This document shows, piece after piece, positions 1 to 7,316 of a DNA stretch of 22,938 nucleotides; within the stretch, counting starts at the first letter, position 1, and every line of letters starts with the position of its first letter. Both the position numbers and the translations under genes were made by a program. The stretch is from a virus: the IMG/VR virus record IMGVR_UViG_3300032241_000076, positions 1 to 22,938 of that record. The stretch is one strand, 5' to 3'. The notes beneath the pieces were generated by a model that saw only the letters and a list, made by a program, of their open reading frames with translations, was not told the origin of the DNA and did not search any database.

Positions 1-348
1 TGTCATTGGGTCTGTAACAACGTAAAGGTAATGTGTACCTGCGTTCAATGGAAGGTAAGTTTTCTCTAATGAGAGTGAGTTACCAACTAATGAAGAACCA
101 GGATCAGCAACACGGATACCAACAATAACACCTACTGGTAATGAAGCACCTGCTACTGTACCTGACCATTTTGTTACATATGGAACGCCATTAGCGTCGC
201 CACCTGCTGCTGACATAACGATGTCACCGATAGCATAAGTGTTTGAAGCGTCACTTGCAACTGCAAATAACGTAGCACCTTGGCTGTATGGTGAACCGTC
301 AGTGTTTTGAATCGGGCTTAGGCCCTTAGGACGATTGATGTTCGCCAT
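1..348 (-). CDS. phage structural (head) protein, N-terminal part, cut by window edge
   Basis: The first 116 codons are present and the frame runs off the left edge. The N-terminus MANINRPKGLSPIQNTDGSP is followed by a Gly/Ala/Ser/Val-rich beta-type sequence with an 'AIGDIV' segment and 'DANGVPYV'. This pattern is familiar from short structural or head-decoration proteins found near the major capsid gene in podovirus-like phages. That assignment is from family memory, not from a search. The start is supported by GGAG placed 8 nt upstream. It is the last gene visible in the leftward head module, after the scaffold and a 166-residue protein. It could instead be an unusual major capsid N-terminus. 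GC content appears a little higher than in its neighbours, as expected of a highly expressed virion gene. Confidence 0.6.
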   Translation of the reverse strand, partial: MANINRPKGLSPIQNTDGSPYSQGATLFAVASDASNTYAIGDIVMSAAGGDANGVPYVTKWSGTVAGASLPVGVIVGIRVADPGSSLVGNSLSLEKTYLPLNAGTHYLYVVTDPMT

Positions 349-365
349 TTATAAAACTCCTTTGG

Positions 366-866
366 TTAGTTTGAATATTTGATACCTTCATGTGGTGTAT
401 AGAAACCTTCTGCAGACGTACCGTCTTTAGTATTTCTTCCACCTCGGATTGCATCATCAATTAAATTGTTCTTAGCTTGTAATGCTGCTTGATCTTCTTC
501 ATACCACTCTTGCTTAATCTTCATCAAGTAACAATATAAAGGACCACCATCAGCGGTTCTTCCTACAAGCCATCTTACCTTATCTCCTAGATCAGTGTTA
601 CGAGATACTACGTTCTCTTTAACACCGCCAACTTCCTCGGGAGTAACAAACTCATAACCACCGTCTAAAGCGTCTGCTATACGACCATTTTCGTCATTAA
701 AACCGTGTAGGTGATAACCATCAATGGTATAGTTTATAGTTAGCTTTCCTTGTGTTCCATTGAACACGTTTCTTTTACGTTCCTGTGAAGGACGTTCAGA
801 ATTGTTACGAACTTGTTTCTCTAATGCCTTTTCTCTTTTATCTTCTGGTGTATCTGCTACTGCCAT
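366..866 (-). CDS. conserved phage protein of unknown function, head module
   Basis: This 166-residue soluble protein has a charged N-terminus and a central stretch with 'YHLHGFNDENGRIADALDGGYEFVT' character, here only in part. Then come 'NTDLGDKVRWLVG' and 'LYCYLMKIKQEWYEEDQ'. Proteins with this pattern occur between scaffold and capsid genes of many podophages; their role is not known to me. The start has a good ribosome site (GGAG, 7 nt upstream). It lies between the scaffold-like gene and the structural gene at the edge, in the same leftward transcript. A role in head assembly or in the virion is inferred from position only. Confidence 0.7.
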   Translation of the reverse strand: MAVADTPEDKREKALEKQVRNNSERPSQERKRNVFNGTQGKLTINYTIDGYHLHGFNDENGRIADALDGGYEFVTPEEVGGVKENVVSRNTDLGDKVRWLVGRTADGGPLYCYLMKIKQEWYEEDQAALQAKNNLIDDAIRGGRNTKDGTSAEGFYTPHEGIKYSN

Positions 867-876
867 AATTTTCTCC

Positions 877-1722
877 TTATTCCCAATCGTAATTATCTAC
901 ATATTCTTGTTTAGTTTTAAATAAGCCTTGCTTAATAAACTTATCACAAGCTGCTTTAGCTTCAGGTGGTAATGCGTCATACGACTTCTTACCTCCACTT
1001 CCGTTTGCTCTTACATTTCCTGTTGAATCAACTGCACTGCCTCTTGCTTTTTTACCTAGAGAAGTTTTCTCTGGGAAGTAGTTAGCAATACGTTCATCCA
1101 ATTTATCTAGGAATGCTCGTCCAGATAAAGACGGGAATTGTCTTCTTAGTGAAACACCAAGAGCATTAGAGATCTCTGTCATTTCAGGATCTTGATTAAA
1201 CCATGTATTACGTTCTAACCAAGAACCAATATCAGGATCTATCTCTTGAGGTGCAGATACTTGTGGAGGAGGTTCTTTAGACTCCGCTTTAGCTTCTGCT
1301 TGTGCTTCTTTAATCTTATCAAGTTGATCATCTATATCTACTACTAGATCACCATTGCCCTCAGCAATTGCTGTTTTCTTCTGAGCTTTAAGTTCAATGA
1401 TTTGGGCTTGTAATTCTATTTGTTTACGTTCATAAGCTTCCTTCTGGAACTTCTTGAACTCTTCGACTGATGCTTTAATCTCATCAATCTCTTTAACCTT
1501 CTCATCAAGCTTCTTCATAAGTGTTTCATTATTCTTACGAAGGATAGGATTAATTTCCTTACCACGCTTAACAAAGGTATCTGCATCTACCCAATCATTC
1601 TCGGACCCCCTAAACTCTTCTTTAGGAACCCAACCGAAAAGCCTTGCTTCTTTCTCAACAGTTTCATTAGCAGCCGGAGCTGGTTCTGATTGCTGTTGAT
1701 CTTGTACTTGATCTTCTGCCAT
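877..1722 (-). CDS. scaffold-like capsid assembly protein
   Basis: The 281-residue protein is highly charged. Its N-terminus is rich in Gln, Glu and Ala. A short conserved-looking 'LFGWVPKEEFRG' segment follows at about residues 29-40. A long Lys/Glu-rich predicted coiled coil covers about residues 65-150, and a basic C-terminus follows. This composition and its position after the portal fit an internal scaffolding protein that guides procapsid assembly and is then released. The assignment rests on composition and gene order. The ribosome site is weak (AGAAAG-like). The gene starts 2 bases after the GroES-like gene ends, so translation is probably coupled. A tail or minor head protein is less likely. 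Confidence 0.65.
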   Translation of the reverse strand: MAEDQVQDQQQSEPAPAANETVEKEARLFGWVPKEEFRGSENDWVDADTFVKRGKEINPILRKNNETLMKKLDEKVKEIDEIKASVEEFKKFQKEAYERKQIELQAQIIELKAQKKTAIAEGNGDLVVDIDDQLDKIKEAQAEAKAESKEPPPQVSAPQEIDPDIGSWLERNTWFNQDPEMTEISNALGVSLRRQFPSLSGRAFLDKLDERIANYFPEKTSLGKKARGSAVDSTGNVRANGSGGKKSYDALPPEAKAACDKFIKQGLFKTKQEYVDNYDWE

Positions 1723-1724
1723 CT

Positions 1725-2051
1725 CTAATCTTTCTCGTGTGTTGCCACAACGTCTAAATCGTTAATCACTCGATACTCTTTACCATCTTTAGTTTCATTA
1801 CCCTTATAGATGAGTCCTGAGTATTTACCAAAGGTAATGAAGTCTCCAATCTTACACCATGGATCTTTTTGATCGGCATAAGCTGTTGTTCCCATCGCTA
1901 CCACTGTACCACGGATCTGGGCTAACTGCTCCCTATCCTTTTGTTGACCTACAGATATGATAATACCACTCTCGGATACTTCTTCTACTTCCTCAGGTAA
2001 TACTAACAATCTATGACCAACGGGATTTATCCCACTAGTATTTATTGTCAT
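1725..2051 (-). CDS. GroES-like co-chaperonin (Cpn10 fold)
   Basis: This 108-residue protein begins with 'GINPVGHRLLVLPEE', then 'SESGIIIS', 'RGTVVAMG', 'KIGDFITFGKYSG' and 'RVINDLDVVA'. These are the beta-barrel landmarks of Cpn10/GroES in the right order. The segment between 'ESGIIIS' and 'RGTV' corresponds to the mobile loop that contacts GroEL; here it reads 'VGQQKDREQLAQ'. Phage co-chaperonins such as T4 gp31 replace host GroES to fold the capsid protein. The position directly upstream of the scaffold gene suits that role. The gene overlaps the preceding small gene by 17 bp and has GGAG 6 nt before the ATG. A fold-level call is secure; the in vivo client is inferred. Confidence 0.85.
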   Translation of the reverse strand: MTINTSGINPVGHRLLVLPEEVEEVSESGIIISVGQQKDREQLAQIRGTVVAMGTTAYADQKDPWCKIGDFITFGKYSGLIYKGNETKDGKEYRVINDLDVVATHEKD

Positions 2052-2292
2052 CTCTCGCTCCGTTAACTAAGTCTTCATATGTCAAATCTAACAAATGAAG
2101 TATTGCATTACATCTACCTTTTGCTTCTTCTACATTCTCCACGTTACCGCGGACAATCATTTCCTTCATGTACTCTCTATCTTGCGATAGGGCCTTGAGG
2201 AGTACCTTGGTAGCTGGGTGCTGCTGCCATTCCTGAAACTCCTGGAGGGTTAGCACCTGGTTGTTGAGTAATACTGTTGAGTCTATCTGCAT
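2035..2292 (-). CDS. small conserved phage protein overlapping the portal 3' end
   Basis: This is an 85-residue acidic, helical protein with 'LTLQEFQEWQQHPATKVLL', 'ALSQDREYMKEMI' and 'EEAKGRCNAILHLLDLTYEDL'. Similar small proteins follow the portal gene in other phages; no function is known to me. The ATG at 2292 is chosen because GGAG lies 9 nt upstream; a GTG six bases further upstream would sit too close to that site. Its first 116 bp lie within the portal gene in another frame, where the portal encodes a Pro/Gly/Ala-rich tail. It also overlaps the GroES-like gene by 17 bp. Position suggests a head or portal accessory role (inference). Confidence 0.65.
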   Translation of the reverse strand: MQIDSTVLLNNQVLTLQEFQEWQQHPATKVLLKALSQDREYMKEMIVRGNVENVEEAKGRCNAILHLLDLTYEDLVNGARDDNKY

Positions 2293-4285
2293 CTTCACTT
2301 TCTCCTATTGATCCCATTGCTTTTGACATTATTTCAATAGAACGTAAGATACCATCTTGATGTGCTCTTGCTGCTCCTATTTGAGCTTCTAGCATTGCTA
2401 TCTTGTGACCTTCTTGTACTCCACCAGCTTGCTCTATTGCTAGAACAGCTTCTGCTTCCATCTTCATTATCTTAGCTCTATTTACTTCTGCTTCTTGTGC
2501 TAACTTCATCATAGCAAGTTTCATCTTCAATTGCATGTCTGCTTGCTTGATCTGCACTTTCATTTGCTCGACTTGTACCTTCGGATTAGGTGCTGGTTGT
2601 ACAGCATTTGGTCCGTTAGGATCGGGCAATATCTCGTCGATGTTATTTACCTTCATTGCTTCAAGGTATCTAACTAAAACATTATGTATATTAAATCCAG
2701 GAGCTGATAACGCTAATTCACGTAATGCAGTTGCTTGCATTAAACGTTGAGTATCAGTGATCACATGTGGATCTGCTGCTGGATGTAATGATGATTCAGA
2801 TTGACTGTAATCAGATGCTAATACTGAACCTTGATTGTAATCATGTTCAGGTGGTAAGTATAACTGATTAAGTCTATATATTCTTCTTAACTCTTCTTTA
2901 AGTGATCTGTAGATACGTTTAAAGATACCTGCAAATACTTTACTACCTTGTTCAGCCATCGTTTGTGATGTAGCTGCAGGTGTATTCTGACCTACATTCT
3001 CACCAACCATAATATCGGTTGCACCAATAATACGTTCACCATAATTAATTAATGTAGTAAGTAATGTAAATAGTACTTGACTAGGTTCTCTTACCGGTAG
3101 AGGAACGATACCTTTTGCGAGATCTTCACCAGTAGAATCAACGTGCTTCCATTCGAGAGGAGCAAAATTATAGTTCCCGCCACGTACTTTAATGCCGCGG
3201 GATAAGAAGCCTCCTGCAGTTGTAGCCATAGTACCGGCATCAATAAGCTGATTAATAATAGTATTAATAGATTCATTTGTAGGTCCTAATAGAATACCAA
3301 AACCAATATCATAGAAACCACCATCTGGTGATGGAATAAATGAATACTTAGTAAAGTAAGTTTCAGGTTTAATAGCAATGATTTCATCATCACTATTACG
3401 TTTAATAGAGTCTTCAAAGTAATTAGCTACAATACGAACTACTTTGCTAGTCTCTTTATGAACAGTTATAACATATGGCTCTTTAAAACCATCACCATCG
3501 AGGTCTTCCCAACGATGTTGTTCAAGGAATTCATACGGTGTAGCAGGATCAAACGTAGGTTGATCTACACCTTGAGCCCTGTTTTGGGTATTAGTTAAGT
3601 TGTCTTGTGGTAATGCTTGAGGAATAGACAGGTCTATGTCACGCCATAAACCCCTTCTCTGTCTACTGAGAACGTCATTCTTTGATAAGTACAACACATG
3701 TGTCTGTCTTGTACAATCACTTAAGTTCTTTGTCCAGTATGAAACAACAAAATCTTTAGCTAAAATGTTCTCAGAGATTGGATGATCATTATCAAAATCC
3801 CAATATGTCTTCTTAAAAGCACAACCAACAATAGGAACTGTGATAAGAACCTTATCCATTTCCTGTTCCCAGTTCTCATCTTCTTCCATGAGCTGGTATG
3901 ACATATGTTTTTCTACACGTTTAGTCTTAGCTACTAAATCTTTATCATTAGCCATCTCAGTAGATGTATCAATCTTTACTAAATCACCTGATGGTATAAG
4001 AGCTGGGTATGCTCTACTATGGAATTGTAAAGCAGCCATAGTGATAAGAGGAAACTTAACATTAGAAGCACCAGACCATGGGAATGATTTAGCTTCTGCA
4101 ACTTGAAGAGCTAACTTCATAGCTTCTTCTACACGCTTCTCCCATTGACTACGAGATTCTTTGTCTATATTAAATTCGTATGTTACGTTGTAACCAATAT
4201 GATTAAGCTCCTCATCAGTTAACATCTCAGCAATGTTAGGTGAAGTTAAAAGCTTTTCAGTCTTAATTTTAGTTTCTAATTCCAT
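2177..4285 (-). CDS. portal (head-tail connector) protein
   Basis: The 702-residue protein sits directly after TerL, the usual place for the portal. It carries a P22-podovirus-like N-terminal region: 'WEKRVEEAMKLALQVAEAKSFPWSGASNVKFPL' character, then 'ENWEQEMDKVLITVPIVGCAFKKTYWDF' in part. A central region has 'FGILLGPTNESINTIINQLIDAG'. The C-terminal third is a long Met/Lys/Gln/Ala-rich coiled coil, about residues 580-660, ending in a Pro/Gly-rich tail. Portal dodecamers form the DNA entry channel and dock the terminase. The gene starts 3 bases after the TerL stop codon with only a weak ribosome site, so coupled translation is likely. The last 116-120 bp are shared with the next gene in another frame. 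Confidence 0.88.
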   Translation of the reverse strand: MELETKIKTEKLLTSPNIAEMLTDEELNHIGYNVTYEFNIDKESRSQWEKRVEEAMKLALQVAEAKSFPWSGASNVKFPLITMAALQFHSRAYPALIPSGDLVKIDTSTEMANDKDLVAKTKRVEKHMSYQLMEEDENWEQEMDKVLITVPIVGCAFKKTYWDFDNDHPISENILAKDFVVSYWTKNLSDCTRQTHVLYLSKNDVLSRQRRGLWRDIDLSIPQALPQDNLTNTQNRAQGVDQPTFDPATPYEFLEQHRWEDLDGDGFKEPYVITVHKETSKVVRIVANYFEDSIKRNSDDEIIAIKPETYFTKYSFIPSPDGGFYDIGFGILLGPTNESINTIINQLIDAGTMATTAGGFLSRGIKVRGGNYNFAPLEWKHVDSTGEDLAKGIVPLPVREPSQVLFTLLTTLINYGERIIGATDIMVGENVGQNTPAATSQTMAEQGSKVFAGIFKRIYRSLKEELRRIYRLNQLYLPPEHDYNQGSVLASDYSQSESSLHPAADPHVITDTQRLMQATALRELALSAPGFNIHNVLVRYLEAMKVNNIDEILPDPNGPNAVQPAPNPKVQVEQMKVQIKQADMQLKMKLAMMKLAQEAEVNRAKIMKMEAEAVLAIEQAGGVQEGHKIAMLEAQIGAARAHQDGILRSIEIMSKAMGSIGESEDADRLNSITQQPGANPPGVSGMAAAPSYQGTPQGPIAR

Positions 4286-4288
4286 TAA

Positions 4289-5800
4289 TTAATACCCTGT
4301 TATTTGAGAACGTCCATCCAATTGTACACTCTTACGAGCCTGTTGGTATTCATACTCTTCCTCCTCCTCAGGAGTATCAGCATTCTGTACCTGGTCTATA
4401 ACTAGACCTAACCAAGCTAATGCGTCTACTTGGTCATCATGTCTTGCTTTAGGAAACCTAACCATTTCTTCTTCTAGGTCAGGATACCACGGTGTTGATT
4501 TATCAAACCTAACACCTCCTGCTTTAAATCTTGCCTGGAAGCTTCTTGCTCTTGATTGCTTATCTTTAAGAGGAGCTTTAGGTAGTAGACTCATATACGT
4601 CTGTCTAGCTATTTGTTCTCTTCTTAAAATAGGCCCAATAGCTTTCTCAATAACACCCTTCTCTGTTACAAAGTATTGAGGATCATATCTCTTCTGTACT
4701 GAAAACATTTCATCAACAATCTCTAGAGCGTCCCAACGACCTCTACGAATGTCAACTATGTTTAATATGCCGTCTGAATCAATACCGCCAATAGCAATGA
4801 CAGTATAATCGCTCCTGTCTCTTGTACTAATAGCAAAGTCGATTGCAGCGTAATAAATAAGTTTCTTTTCTTTAGTAGCGATTGCATCTAATGTAAACTT
4901 TGGTATCTCAATAAAATCGGTTCGTTTAAAATATGATGTAGATTCATCCACTGGATAGTTTAACATCTCTTGAGCATACACATCAGGCATACCCTGTTTA
5001 GTGTAGTCATCTTTTAGCTTTATAAAGTCTTTGGCATTATATCTATCTGCCCAAAGAATTTGACTATAGTCTTCTGAGTGAGCTCTATATCGTATAGATC
5101 TCCACTCTACATTCTTACGAGTTGAATATGTTCTTAATGGTTCATGTCTAATATAGTCACCATCATACTCTGGTGGCATTAAACGATTTAGTAGTGAGTC
5201 TAGATGTAAAATAGTACCTACAATTCTAACTACACCATGCTTTGCCATAGAACGTAATAGCGCAGCATAAAACCATCTTCTTAACTTCTCACGTCTATCT
5301 TTAGAAGCTACCTGTTCATCACCTTCTAAGTCGTCACAGATAATTAGATCTGGACGTTTCTGATCCCATTTAAGACCCCGAACTCTTTGTTCGGCACCTC
5401 GACATAGAACTCTGAATTGTTCTCCGTCTTGAAATTCTACAATGATATCTGTCTGTGAATCTTTAACCAGTTCTTTAATCTGAAAAAGATTGATGAGGTC
5501 ATCATTGTTAATAAGCTCATCTTTAATATCACTGAGGAAGTTAATAGCTTGATTCTCAGTGTCTGATACAATTAATGCAAACTTTCTATCTCTAAATAAA
5601 AGAGCAGCGAGCAAGTAAGCGTGAGTGATTGCTGTCGATTTCCCGTGGCCGCGGGGTGCCGCAATTGCTACTTGTTGATTATCGCTGCAACAGAGATCCC
5701 ACCACTCCAAGTGGCATTGCGGAGTGGGGGTTGAACCATCGTATCTCTTTGCTAAACATGCCCCGGCAAAACCGTGGATCATGTCTGGTGTTAACTTCAT
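4289..5800 (-). CDS. terL: terminase large subunit (DNA packaging ATPase/nuclease)
   Basis: This 503-residue protein has all the motor landmarks. Walker A is 'PRGHGKST' at residues 49-56. Walker B is 'DLIICDDLE' at 151-159. The C-terminal RNase H-like nuclease has its first acid in 'YYAAIDFAIS' (D321) and late acids in 'ARHDDQVDALAWLG' (about 455-459). TerL packages concatemeric DNA into the procapsid and cuts it. The gene overlaps the upstream HNH-like gene by 4 bp (ATGA) and precedes the portal gene, the canonical packaging order. I see no frameshift or missing motif. Confidence 0.95.
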   Translation of the reverse strand: MKLTPDMIHGFAGACLAKRYDGSTPTPQCHLEWWDLCCSDNQQVAIAAPRGHGKSTAITHAYLLAALLFRDRKFALIVSDTENQAINFLSDIKDELINNDDLINLFQIKELVKDSQTDIIVEFQDGEQFRVLCRGAEQRVRGLKWDQKRPDLIICDDLEGDEQVASKDRREKLRRWFYAALLRSMAKHGVVRIVGTILHLDSLLNRLMPPEYDGDYIRHEPLRTYSTRKNVEWRSIRYRAHSEDYSQILWADRYNAKDFIKLKDDYTKQGMPDVYAQEMLNYPVDESTSYFKRTDFIEIPKFTLDAIATKEKKLIYYAAIDFAISTRDRSDYTVIAIGGIDSDGILNIVDIRRGRWDALEIVDEMFSVQKRYDPQYFVTEKGVIEKAIGPILRREQIARQTYMSLLPKAPLKDKQSRARSFQARFKAGGVRFDKSTPWYPDLEEEMVRFPKARHDDQVDALAWLGLVIDQVQNADTPEEEEEYEYQQARKSVQLDGRSQITGY

Positions 5801-6057
5801 TTCTTCTTGTTTTGTTTCTCACCGGGCTTATGACCATTATCTGATCTATTAGCACTACGGCTACGAACTCTTGTGTTACTAAGAGACTTAGATCCACCAC
5901 AACGTAAAGGTGTTTTATGATCTACATCTTTACCTGGTTGACCTTTAGCACGAGATGCTTTGTTTCTAGCTGCACGTTCTTTCTTAGCTTTAGGGCTAGA
6001 ATGGTGAGCTGCATACTCAGCTTTATAGTCTCGTTTGTAGTTAGCTGAACTAGGCAT
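5797..6057 (-). CDS. small basic HNH-like protein
   Basis: This 86-residue, strongly basic protein contains 'DVDHKTPLRCGGSKSLSN' followed by 'RVRSRSANRS'. That is the core of a compact HNH-type motif (D-H ... N ... N-R), although the paired zinc cysteines of many HNH enzymes are absent. Small HNH-like proteins next to terminase genes assist packaging cleavage in several phages (established for other families, inferred here). The gene shares one base with the end of the upstream gene and 4 bp with terL. Whether it is catalytic or only a DNA-binding remnant cannot be told from sequence. Confidence 0.65.
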   Translation of the reverse strand: MPSSANYKRDYKAEYAAHHSSPKAKKERAARNKASRAKGQPGKDVDHKTPLRCGGSKSLSNTRVRSRSANRSDNGHKPGEKQNKKK

Positions 6058-6296
6058 TATTTACATCCCCATCTTGCACGGGCTGCTTTACCACGTTCAC
6101 CTGTCCAACTTTTACTACGTGCACAGAATGACTTGTGTCTAGGGTTAGAACTATCTTTAGTAGGTGCTTTTAAATTAGAACCAGTAGCTTTATTGTACTT
6201 AGCACGTCCTTTAGCAGTAAGACCACTTCCTTCTTTAACAGAAAGTTTCTCACCACGTCCTACAGATAGATTAGGCCCTTTCTTACGCGTTGCCAT
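6057..6296 (-). CDS. small basic phage protein, DUF6321-like
   Basis: This 79-residue, Lys/Arg/Gly-rich protein has 'SGLTAKGRAKYNKATGSNLK' and 'RHKSFCARSKSW...ARARWGCK'. This matches my recollection of the DUF6321 family, common next to terminases in marine T7-like phages. Two or three cysteines near the C-terminus could bind metal. Function is unknown; the basic character suggests nucleic acid binding. Its ATG overlaps the TAA stop of the upstream Lys-rich gene (TAATG), and its own stop overlaps the next start, so the genes are tightly coupled. Confidence 0.7.
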   Translation of the reverse strand: MATRKKGPNLSVGRGEKLSVKEGSGLTAKGRAKYNKATGSNLKAPTKDSSNPRHKSFCARSKSWTGERGKAARARWGCK

Positions 6297-6445
6297 TAGT
6301 AACCCTTTTTAGGTTCTTTCTTCTTATCGGCTTTAGCAGCTGGTTTAGATTTCGCTTTCGCTTTTGATGCTGGCTTCTTCTTGGAATCCATCATGTCTTT
6401 CTTCTTCTTCTTGTCTTCCATTTTGTCTTTCATCATTGTAGCCAT
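6296..6445 (-). CDS. Lys/Met/Ala-rich 49-residue basic protein overlapping terS
   Basis: This short ORF encodes a Met- and Lys-rich N-terminus, runs of KKKK, and an Ala-Lys-Pro repeat region resembling histone H1 tails ('KPASKAKAKSKPAAKADKKK'). The start has a strong ribosome site, GGAG 7 nt upstream. The first 101 bp lie inside the 3' end of terS in another frame, where terS encodes a Glu-rich tail. The stop overlaps the next start (TAATG). No family is recognised. A DNA-binding or condensing role is a guess from composition. The site, coupling and clean start make it likely to be translated. Confidence 0.55.
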   Translation of the reverse strand: MATMMKDKMEDKKKKKDMMDSKKKPASKAKAKSKPAAKADKKKEPKKGY

Positions 6446-7049
6446 CTTCTATCTCCTTAAAAGTTGTTGTGGGTATTGCTTCTACTTCCTTTGCACCTGC
6501 AAACTTCTCAAACTGCTCTGCAAGAAGACGAAGTCTATCATCTACTGCTAGCTTAGTTGTGATACTCGTTGGTTCACCGCGGATCAACTGTCTACGGTTA
6601 ACTAAATTGTTAAATAGGTTAGAAAGGATCTTAGTGTCTACAGGTTTACGAACAAACTTAGACTTTCTAACATCCCAAAGGTAATCACCGTTTTCTAGTC
6701 TCTCTTCTATGTGAGTAAGACTCTTGTCTAGAACTGAGCTGATTCTTGAACCTAGCTTCTCGTTCTGTTCAACGTATACCTTCTTTTGAATTTCATTCCA
6801 CCAAGGCTCTTCTTTCCATTCACGAAGAAACTTAGCTGGTACTTTAGTGAGTTTAGATACTTCGTCTATATCTCCATAGACGCAATAGAGTGTACAGGCA
6901 TCAATTTTGGTTTGCTGTGGAAACCAATTAGGATTGTGATGTGCTGCTTTAAGAGGTCGTCCTCTTCTAGGACTTGTGTTTATTTCTTTACCATCATAGA
7001 AATAATCACTTGACACTTCTTCAGTTTTCTGTTCTAAATCTTCGCTCAT
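6345..7049 (-). CDS. terS: terminase small subunit
   Basis: This 234-residue protein begins MSEDLEQ. A helix-turn-helix-like segment ('YCVYGDIDEVSKLTKVPAKF' and the following 'LREWKEEPWWNEI') covers about residues 50-85. A helical middle follows, then an acidic Glu-rich tail. Such HTH proteins bind pac/cos DNA and feed it to TerL, and the gene is near the start of the packaging module. An ATG 18 nt upstream exists in frame, but it overlaps a strong promoter's -10 region. I therefore place the start at 7049, where the predicted transcript begins exactly on the ATG. No Shine-Dalgarno sequence precedes it, so the message is probably leaderless. Its last 101 bp overlap a Lys-rich ORF. Confidence 0.75.
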   Translation of the reverse strand: MSEDLEQKTEEVSSDYFYDGKEINTSPRRGRPLKAAHHNPNWFPQQTKIDACTLYCVYGDIDEVSKLTKVPAKFLREWKEEPWWNEIQKKVYVEQNEKLGSRISSVLDKSLTHIEERLENGDYLWDVRKSKFVRKPVDTKILSNLFNNLVNRRQLIRGEPTSITTKLAVDDRLRLLAEQFEKFAGAKEVEAIPTTTFKEIEDGYNDERQNGRQEEEERHDGFQEEASIKSESEI

Positions 7050-7055
7050 AGTATA

Positions 7056-7084
7056 ATTATACCACAAGCTTTAAGAAATGTCAA
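7056..7084 (-). promoter_or_regulatory. sigma-70-type promoter for terS and the head module, leaderless layout
   Basis: Read on the minus strand: TTGACA (7084-7079), a 17-nt spacer ending in TGG, and TATAAT (7061-7056). Both boxes match the sigma-70 consensus in every position. Six bases separate the -10 from the ATG at 7049, so transcription should begin on or next to the start codon. Confidence 0.85.
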
Positions 7085-7101
7085 GGACTATTTGTAAGGA
7101 A

Positions 7102-7173
7102 CTATTTGTTCATTACGTACATTGTAACTTCAAAACCAAATCTCATTTCAGTAGCTGCTGGTTTAGTCCACAT
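7102..7173 (-). CDS. pqqA: PqqA, pyrroloquinoline quinone precursor peptide
   Basis: A 23-residue ORF begins MWTKPAATEMRF and continues GFEVTMY, then four residues to the stop. This is the PqqA pattern: an N-terminal W-x-K-P, an arginine before the core, and E-V-T-x-Y, with the glutamate (residue 15) and tyrosine (residue 19) that PqqE cross-links and that become the PQQ skeleton. The usual length is 22-26 residues. The start has AAAGGAG 6 nt upstream, so translation is well supported. No pqqB-E genes are in the window, so any function would need the host pathway. A -10 box lies about 50 bp upstream. It is separated from terS by that gene's own promoter. A chance match is unlikely given the full-length similarity. 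Confidence 0.85.
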   Translation of the reverse strand: MWTKPAATEMRFGFEVTMYVMNK

Positions 7174-7220
7174 GTTAATCTCCTTTAAAAGTTAATGTAA
7201 AGTTTTCACTCTACCTTAAT

Positions 7221-7249
7221 ATTATACTCCAATGAATGAAAACAGTCTT
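7221..7249 (-). promoter_or_regulatory. probable promoter for pqqA
   Basis: On the minus strand a perfect TATAAT (7226-7221) is preceded at 17 nt by AAGACT (7249-7244), a weak -35. The predicted start, near 7214, leaves a leader of about 40 nt before the pqqA ATG, including its ribosome site. The weak -35 may indicate activator use or simply a weak promoter. Confidence 0.45.
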
Positions 7250-7286
7250 GCGTATTTTCATGAAAGACAGGTAATTTATATTTCTC

Positions 7287-7315
7287 TTGACAAGATCTAT
7301 AATATGTGTTAAAAT
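7287..7315 (+). promoter_or_regulatory. sigma-70-type promoter facing the AT tract and structured RNA
   Basis: TTGACA (7287-7292), a 17-nt spacer, and TAAAAT (7310-7315). The -35 is perfect and the -10 has five of six matches. Predicted transcription starts near 7322 and runs rightward through the A/T-only tract into the structured RNA, with no ORF in between. Confidence 0.75.
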
Positions 7316-7316
7316 C

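Noticed and set aside
1454-1699. Plus-strand ORF opposite the scaffold-like gene
   Set aside because: It is the Ser/Leu/Phe-rich antisense reading of Lys/Glu-rich coiled-coil codons, with no ribosome site, and transcription of this arm is leftward.
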